Assembly: GCF_019634845.1 (NCBI RefSeq)
Contig: NZ_JAHCAQ010000018.1
Span: 20,769-84,768, forward strand
Direction of reading: 5' to 3'
DNA: 64,000 bases
Source of the DNA: Dokdonella sp.
GTDB taxonomy: Bacteria; Pseudomonadota; Gammaproteobacteria; Xanthomonadales; Rhodanobacteraceae
The position numbers and the translations under genes were made by a program. Of this stretch, positions 56,289 through 64,000 are shown in pieces (the stretch's first letter is position 1; every line of letters begins with the position of its first letter). The notes under the pieces were generated by a model that did no database searches, was not told the DNA's origin, and saw only the letters and a list, made by a program, of their open reading frames with translations.

Positions 56289-57452
56289 TCAGCGGATCGT
56301 GTCGCGCGTCACGCGGTAGCGGCTGGCCGCTTCGCGCAGCAGGCCGTCCTGGTTGAGATCGATCGCGCCCTGCAGCCAGTAGCGCTTGAGGGTCAGGCCA
56401 TCGCGATGCGCGACCGCGATCGTGCTGCCGTCCACGTACAGCATGTCGCCGCTGCGCAGATCGGCCGGCCGCAAGGTGTCGTTGAAGGTCTGGCCATTGT
56501 TGAGGTTCTGCTCGAAGCTCAGCCGCGCCGCCGCACTGGCGGCCGGAACCTGCGCCTCGACGCGGCCAGCGTCGGCGAATTCACGCCGCAGCGTGCCCTC
56601 GCCACGGATGAGACCGAGCACTTGGTAACGGTTGGGCGCCAGCTCCTTGAGTTCGCTGCGGCGCAGGTCGAGGTCACCGTCGAGCCAGTACAGCAGGGCC
56701 TTGCCACGGTCGCGCCGCACCACGGCACGCACCGCGCCATCGACGTACAGCGTATCGCCCGAGGCGAGCTTGTCGACGCTGAGCGAACCGCTGGCCGGTC
56801 GACCGTCGTTGAGCGACTTCTCCAGACGTGCACGCACCGCGTCGATGCCGTTGGCTGCCGCTGCCGCAGCGGCGACACGCTCGGCTTCCAGCCGCGCGCT
56901 CTCGGCGGCGGCACGCTCGGCTTCGGCACGCGCGGCTGCATCGGCTTCCACTTGCGCACGGGCGGCGGCAGCCGCTGCGTTGGCGCGTTCGGCCGCTGCG
57001 CGCGCGGCTTCGGCCTCGGCCTTGGCGCGCTCAGCCTCGGCGCGCGCGGCCTCGACCTCGGCCTTGGCCTGCTCCAGTTCCGCCTTGCTGCGCTGCGCTT
57101 CGGCGCGCGTGCGTTCCGCAGCGGCGCTCACGGCGGCTTCCTTGGCCGCCTCCTGCCTGGCTGCGCCACGGTCCTCGACGCGAACCAGCACGCTTTCGTA
57201 GAACCCGTCGCGCAGCACGAGTTGCGCCTTGCCGCCAGCCTTCACCTTGGCCGCGATGCGGTCATGCCAATCGTGCGGGGCGGTGATGACGAGCCGCGCG
57301 CCCGAGGCCGCGGCCTCGCGACCGAGCGCGGCCAGCGCGGCGTCGGCGCCACCGCTCTGGAAGCTGGCGCCGTCGATGTCGGTATTCTGTTGCGCCAGCG
57401 CCAGCGTCGGTGCCGCGGCCAGTGCCAGGGTGAGAGTGAGTGTCTTCAACAT
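56289..57452 (-). CDS. Exported coiled-coil protein with duplicated C-terminal module
   Basis: This 387-residue protein has a signal peptide (LKTLTLTLALAAAPTLALA). A small N-terminal domain (about 25-90; VITAPHDWHDRIAAKV) is followed by a long Ala/Glu/Arg-rich coiled coil (about 100-200, heptads such as AKAEVEAARAEAER). Two copies of a roughly 75-residue module complete it: one with SGDTLYVDGAVRAVVRRDRG, the other with SGDMLYVDGSTIAVAHRDG. I know of no function for this module. The start at 57452 follows GAAGGG. It looks monocistronic. Confidence 0.8.
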   Translation of the reverse strand: MLKTLTLTLALAAAPTLALAQQNTDIDGASFQSGGADAALAALGREAAASGARLVITAPHDWHDRIAAKVKAGGKAQLVLRDGFYESVLVRVEDRGAARQEAAKEAAVSAAAERTRAEAQRSKAELEQAKAEVEAARAEAERAKAEAEAARAAAERANAAAAAARAQVEADAAARAEAERAAAESARLEAERVAAAAAAANGIDAVRARLEKSLNDGRPASGSLSVDKLASGDTLYVDGAVRAVVRRDRGKALLYWLDGDLDLRRSELKELAPNRYQVLGLIRGEGTLRREFADAGRVEAQVPAASAAARLSFEQNLNNGQTFNDTLRPADLRSGDMLYVDGSTIAVAHRDGLTLKRYWLQGAIDLNQDGLLREAASRYRVTRDTIR

Positions 57453-57671
57453 GATTGCCAACCCTTCATTGAATCGTTGCCAGGCACGCGCGGCGCCGCA
57501 GTGGCGCGCCGTGCCGGCCGCGCTGCGCAAATCCCGCCACGTCCGTGTCGGCGCCGCGTGCCGCGGCTGGCAACGGCGGCGCGGGCCAGTCATCGGCGCG
57601 GCCAAGTGACCGGCAATTATGCCGCCCACCACGCGGCCCGCATATGCCATTGTTCACACCCGGTCGTGCAA

Positions 57672-59066
57672 TCAACCGCCCGCCGAACCGCCGTGGGTGC
57701 CACCCTTGGTCAGCGCCATCGGATCGAGCAGCTTCTGCAGGCGCGCGCGCGACAGGCCCGTGGTTTCCATCGCGACGTCGAGAATCGGCCGGCCTTGCTT
57801 GTAGGCCTGCTTGGCCGTCGCCGCGCCCTTGTCGTAACCGATCTCGGCATTGAGGGCGGTGACGAGGATCGGATTCCGGTCGAGCGCCTCGCGGATCTTG
57901 TCCTCGCGCACCTTGAACCCGGCGATCGCCTTGTCCGCCAGCAGGCGTGAGGCATTGGCGAGCAGCTGGATCGACTGCAGCAGGTTGAGCGCGATCACCG
58001 GCAGCATGACGTTGAGCTGGAAATTGCCCGCCTGGCCACCGATCGTGATCGTGGTGTCGTTGCCGATGACCTGGGCGCAAACCATCGCCATCGCCTCGGG
58101 AATCACCGGGTTGACCTTGCCCGGCATGATCGACGAACCCGGCTGCAACGCCGGCAATTCGATCTCGCCCAGCCCGGCCAGCGGACCGGAGTTCATCCAG
58201 CGCAGATCGTTGGCGATCTTGGTCAGCGTGACCGCCAGCGTCTTGAGCTGGCCCGACAGTTCCACCGCGGCGTCCTGCGAGCTGATGCCCTCGAAATAGT
58301 CATCGGCCGAAGCGAACTTCACCGCCGTCATCTTCGAAAGCTCGGCGCAGACGCGCGGGCCAAGCCGGGCGTCGGCATTGACGCCGGTACCGACCGCCGT
58401 GCCGCCCTGCGGCAACAGGCGCATGCGCGCCAGCGCCGATTCGAGCCGCGCGAGGTTGGAACGCAACTGCGCCGACCAGCCGCCCAGTTCCTGCCCGAAC
58501 GTCACCGGCATCGCATCCATGAGATGGGTGCGACCGGTCTTGGCGACCTTCCTGAGCTCCTTCGCCCGCGCGTCGATGGTCTTTTTCAGATGTGTGAGCG
58601 CCGGCAGCAGGTGTTCGCTGACGGCCAAGGTGGCGCTGACGTGGATCGCGGTCGGGATCACGTCGTTGGACGACTGGCCATTGTTGACGTCGTCGTTGGG
58701 ATGCACCTTGACGCCGCCCTGCGCGCACACGTGCGCGATCACCTCGTTCGCATTCATGTTGGTCGAGGTGCCCGAGCCGGTCTGGAACACGTCGATCGGG
58801 AAATCGGCGTCGAACTCACCGTGCGCAACGCGCTCGGCGGCCTTGCGGATGGCCTTGGCCGAGGCCTTCTTGAGGTGGCCGAGGTCGGCATTGGCCTGCG
58901 CCGCGGCCGACTTGATGAGGCCGAGCGCGCGGATGAACTCGCGCGGCATGCGCAGGCCCGAAATCGGAAAGTTGTCGACGGCGCGCTGCGTCTGCGCGCC
59001 ATACAGCGCATCGGCGGGTACCTTGAGCTCGCCCATGCTGTCGCGTTCGATCCGGAACGTGGCCAT
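57672..59066 (-). CDS. fumC: Class II fumarate hydratase
   Basis: This 464-residue heat-stable, iron-free fumarase interconverts fumarate and L-malate in the TCA cycle. The signature GSSIMPGKVNP lies near residue 315. Other sites are SGTSTNMNANEV and the HPNDDVNNGQSSND-type histidine/asparagine motif; GRTHLMDAMPV is also conserved. Length matches the family. The ATG at 59066 begins MATFRIERDSMGELKVP, as in other FumC. It is oriented away from the CorC gene. Convergent with nothing. Confidence 0.96.
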   Translation of the reverse strand: MATFRIERDSMGELKVPADALYGAQTQRAVDNFPISGLRMPREFIRALGLIKSAAAQANADLGHLKKASAKAIRKAAERVAHGEFDADFPIDVFQTGSGTSTNMNANEVIAHVCAQGGVKVHPNDDVNNGQSSNDVIPTAIHVSATLAVSEHLLPALTHLKKTIDARAKELRKVAKTGRTHLMDAMPVTFGQELGGWSAQLRSNLARLESALARMRLLPQGGTAVGTGVNADARLGPRVCAELSKMTAVKFASADDYFEGISSQDAAVELSGQLKTLAVTLTKIANDLRWMNSGPLAGLGEIELPALQPGSSIMPGKVNPVIPEAMAMVCAQVIGNDTTITIGGQAGNFQLNVMLPVIALNLLQSIQLLANASRLLADKAIAGFKVREDKIREALDRNPILVTALNAEIGYDKGAATAKQAYKQGRPILDVAMETTGLSRARLQKLLDPMALTKGGTHGGSAGG

Positions 59067-59327
59067 GACTCACCTGCGAATGAAAAAGGGGATCGCGATT
59101 ATAGCCGGCGATGCCGAGCCAGCCGCGTCGTCAGTTGCCGGATCAGTGGCATCGCTACCGCCGATCACTGCGGCAACCGCGCGCCTTGGCCGTGGCCGGC
59201 GCAGCGAAACCGCCGGCGCTGGCGCGCGCGAAACCAGCCACATGGCGGCAGCGCCCCGATCGGAACCCGCCACGGCACGCGCCGGCCCGGATGCTAGAAT
59301 CCGCGACCCACCGCTGCCCCGCAGGCA

Positions 59328-62008
<2,681 letters not shown>

Positions 62009-62128
62009 GCGTGGCGCGCGCTTCGCGCGGGACCGTGCCGGCAGCGCATGCCAAACGGCAGCGCAGCGCGGCACGTGCCGACACCGACATGCACGCCACC
62101 GCCGGGTGAAGCCAATCGCCGAATCGCG

Positions 62129-62150
62129 CGCGGTCCGTCCATGGACCGCG
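62129..62150. terminator. Hairpin between purB and the convergent secreted-protein gene
   Basis: A perfect 8-bp stem, CGCGGTCC/GGACCGCG, with a GTCCAT loop lies in the 167-base convergent gap. There is no U-tract on either side. A bidirectional end structure is possible. Confidence 0.4.
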
Positions 62151-62175
62151 ACGGCAGGTCTTTCGCAATGATCGT

Positions 62176-62730
62176 CTACTCATCCCACATCAACCGGACT
62201 CCACAGAACAGCGGCGGCTGTGGGTTTTCGAATCCATTGGCGAAGATCGCGTCCGGGTTGTTCCAAAACTGCACGTTGACGACGTAGCCGTAGTTCGCCG
62301 CATCCACGACATGGGCCAACTCCGGTGACAGGATCGAGGTATAGCCGGCGGCGCTCGTGGAATACGTTGTGCCGTAATCAGTGAAAGCGCCTTGCGCGTC
62401 GTAGCGTGTCAGGGCGAACAGCAGCCTTACCGATGGGTCATGGCGGTAATACAGCCGCACGAATCGCGCTGTCATCCCGTCACCCAGCACGACCTTGTGC
62501 GCCAGACCGGTGCCGACCGGTGCGGTCACGCAGCCGGCGCCGACATAGGTCACGCTCATGTCCGAGCTGCGCGGCACGAAGGTTACGCCTGGAGTCATCC
62601 GCCACTGCGTCGCTGCCGGTGCGACGACCGAGTCGGGATCGGTGTTGGCCGCCAGCGCAAACGTCGACGAGGCCGCAACGCAGGCGAGGGCCAGCATGGC
62701 CGCGGCGGGCCAAGTGCTTGAATGCTTCAT
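62176..62730 (-). CDS. Secreted protein of unknown function, paralogue A
   Basis: This 184-residue protein has a signal peptide (WPAAAMLALACVAASSTFALA). The core reads FVPRSSDMSVTYVGAGCVTA, then FVRLYYRHDPSVRLLFALTR and YDAQGAFTDYGTTYSTSAAG. AIFANGFE occurs about 16 residues before the end, followed by FCGVRLMWDE. It is a clear paralogue of the gene at 62741 (shared YVGxGC, VRLYY, YDAxG and CGxR blocks). Paired Cys in GC and FCG may form a disulfide. No known domain. Confidence 0.8.
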   Translation of the reverse strand: MKHSSTWPAAAMLALACVAASSTFALAANTDPDSVVAPAATQWRMTPGVTFVPRSSDMSVTYVGAGCVTAPVGTGLAHKVVLGDGMTARFVRLYYRHDPSVRLLFALTRYDAQGAFTDYGTTYSTSAAGYTSILSPELAHVVDAANYGYVVNVQFWNNPDAIFANGFENPQPPLFCGVRLMWDE

Positions 62731-62740
62731 GGCCGGCTCC

Positions 62741-63328
62741 TCATGGAATGCTGTAGAAGACGCGCGCGCCGCACATCTGCATCGATGTCGAGGTGCCCAA
62801 TTGGCGCAGATTGAGCACGTAGCTGCGCCCAGAGTTGCTGACGACGACTGGCGGCGACAAGGTGACGGCCTTGTTGCCGTATCCGGTCGCCGCGTCGCTG
62901 CTCACCGACCCATGATCGATATATCCACCTTCCGCATCGTACGACGTCAGCCACGCAGTCACCGAGTTACTCGCGTCGGTGTCCTTGTAGTACAGGCGCA
63001 CCACCGCGATCGAGGCGCCATCTTCGATCTGGATGTCGGAAACGACCATGCCGGACGTTGCGCTGATGCAGCCGCCGCCGACGTAGTTGGACACATCGCT
63101 GCTGCTGCGACGCACCATGGCAGCCGCTGGCACGAAATAGTACTTCCATGTCACCAAAGGTGAGGCCGCGGCGATGCCTGACTCCAGCGCGTCATCGGGC
63201 CCGAACGCGAGCGGCTGGCCGGCCGTGGCCGTGGCCATGCCCTGCAGGTGGTCGGAATCGTGGGCCAGACACGGCCCCGCCGTCAGCAGCGCAACGCAGG
63301 CAAACAGCCCGTAAGGCTTCACATTCAT
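62741..63328 (-). CDS. Secreted protein of unknown function, paralogue B
   Basis: This 195-residue protein has a signal peptide (YGLFACVALLTAGPCLA). The core reads MVRRSSSDVSNYVGGGCISA, SIAVVRLYYKDTDASNSVTA and YDAEGGYIDHGSVSSDAATG; it ends MQMCGARVFYSIP. It shares these blocks with the gene at 62176, in tandem on the same strand 10 bases apart, so a recent or old gene duplication is inferred. It lacks the IFANGFE segment. The ATG at 63328 was chosen over the open upstream frame because it opens the signal peptide. Confidence 0.8.
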   Translation of the reverse strand: MNVKPYGLFACVALLTAGPCLAHDSDHLQGMATATAGQPLAFGPDDALESGIAAASPLVTWKYYFVPAAAMVRRSSSDVSNYVGGGCISATSGMVVSDIQIEDGASIAVVRLYYKDTDASNSVTAWLTSYDAEGGYIDHGSVSSDAATGYGNKAVTLSPPVVVSNSGRSYVLNLRQLGTSTSMQMCGARVFYSIP

Positions 63329-63624
63329 GATTGTCCCCTTGAGGATTTGGATGGACCTGCCCCGGGGCACCCCAGTGGTGGCCGGTCGCCGGATCCATGG
63401 CGACCTTAATGCAACACGCCCACTTGCTGGTAGCGCCATGGTCGGCGGTGGCGCTGCCAAACCCGTCACACTTTGCGCCGCATCATGTCGGCGCGGCCTG
63501 CGTCTGCGCTGGGCAGTGGCCGCAGCATGCGGGTGCGCCGCGCCGCCGGCTACACTGCGGCGGAGGCCTGCGCATCCGTGACCACCGCAGCCGGATCCAT
63601 CAGCACCGGTACGAGGAGACCGCC
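63329..63624. other. Divergent intergenic region, nothing clear
   Basis: This 296-base gap lies between the secreted paralogue (minus) and the GNAT gene (plus). It must contain both promoters. I found no convincing -10/-35 pairs, hairpins or frames with ribosome sites. Confidence 0.4.
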
Positions 63625-64000
63625 ATGATCCACGAGGACTTCCACGTCGAAATGGCCAGTTGGGAACGCGATGGAGCCCAGTTGCGTGCGCTGCGTGAAC
63701 AGGTGTTCGTGCTCGAGCAGGGCGTTGCGGCGGCGGACGAGCTCGATGCGCTCGACGCACAGTCGGTGCATGTGGCCGCGCGCGGCGCGGACGGCAGCGT
63801 GATCGGCACCGCGCGACTGACGCCGGCGCGCTCGATCGGGCGCATGGCCGTGCTGCGCGAGTGGCGCGGCAGGGGCGTGGGTGAGGCCATGCTGCGCACG
63901 TTGGTCGAGTACGCACGCGCGCGTGGCTGGCCCGAGCTCGACCTGCACGCGCAAAGCCACGCGATCGGCTTCTACGAACGCGCCGGCTTCGTCGCCGAAG
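63625..64000 (+). CDS. GNAT family N-acetyltransferase, cut by the right edge
   Basis: The first 125 residues are present; the frame is open at the window end. The acetyl-CoA site is clear: RMAVLREWRGRGVGEAMLRT gives the V-x-x-x-x-R-G-x-G pattern, and HAQSHAIGFYERAGFVAE the motif B tail, with the catalytic-region Tyr. The opening segment QLRALREQVFVLEQGVAAAD resembles ElaA-type proteins, which share this layout. CGAGGAGACC precedes the ATG at 63625. The substrate is unknown. Confidence 0.88.
   Translation, partial: MIHEDFHVEMASWERDGAQLRALREQVFVLEQGVAAADELDALDAQSVHVAARGADGSVIGTARLTPARSIGRMAVLREWRGRGVGEAMLRTLVEYARARGWPELDLHAQSHAIGFYERAGFVAE

Overview
The window is GC-rich (roughly two-thirds G+C), tightly packed chromosomal DNA from a gammaproteobacterium. 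It is most likely Lysobacterales (Xanthomonadales), close to the Rhodanobacteraceae such as Dokdonella. That placement is an inference from gene content: a FimX-like c-di-GMP receptor, the RDD/SpoIIM/DUF4129/DUF4350/MoxR/DUF58 operon, a YtrA-type GntR/ABC operon, a divergent efp/epmB pair, slyX ending in PPPPHY, and secreted proteins ending in an I-F-x-[DN]-G-F motif. I see no rRNA, tRNA, CRISPR array, insertion sequence, integrase or phage gene. The region reads as stable core genome with a few lineage-specific secreted proteins.

Layout. 0-4 kb: a truncated membrane protein, an IscA/ErpA-type Fe-S carrier, asnS, two small unknown genes and a beta-carbonic anhydrase. 4-10 kb: a large secreted M36-like metalloprotease with a modular C-terminus, a small secreted protein and a TraB/GumN protein. 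10-18 kb (minus strand): a HemL-like aminotransferase with a HAD phosphatase, then an OMF-FtsX-ABC-MFP efflux operon and a secreted beta-helix protein. 18-30 kb: recQ, a lipoprotein, an acyl-CoA dehydrogenase, an HNH protein, dxs, a VOC protein, folE2, and an mtaD-gph-phytoene-synthase-like operon. 30-36 kb: efp/epmB, fimX, htpX and gluQ. 36-38.4 kb: a polyhydroxyalkanoate locus (phaB-type reductase, a 90-bp tandem repeat, phaR, a second phaB-type reductase). 38-44 kb: a secreted unknown, a DUF2058 gene, ugd, gmd, slyX and an FKBP isomerase. 44-52.6 kb: one eight-gene minus-strand operon (RDD, RDD, SpoIIM, DUF4129, DUF4350, MoxR, DUF58, GYF_2/pilin-like). 52.8-56.1 kb: a GntR-regulated ABC transporter operon with a recognisable promoter and operator-like dyad. 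56-64 kb: a coiled-coil protein, fumC, a CorC/HlyC protein, purB, two paralogous secreted proteins and the start of a GNAT acetyltransferase.

Functional links: efp and epmB are target and modifier. ugd and gmd make nucleotide sugars. phaR and the two reductases belong to PHA metabolism, but no phaC is present here. Many genes are coupled by 1-4 base stop/start overlaps, several of them with GTG starts (GTGA). Gene ends often carry strong GC hairpins without a U-tract. The strongest leads are the recurring C-terminal motif of the secreted proteins, the tandem secreted paralogues at 62-63 kb, the GYF_2/pilin-like protein ending the MoxR operon, and the aminotransferase/phosphatase pair of unknown pathway.
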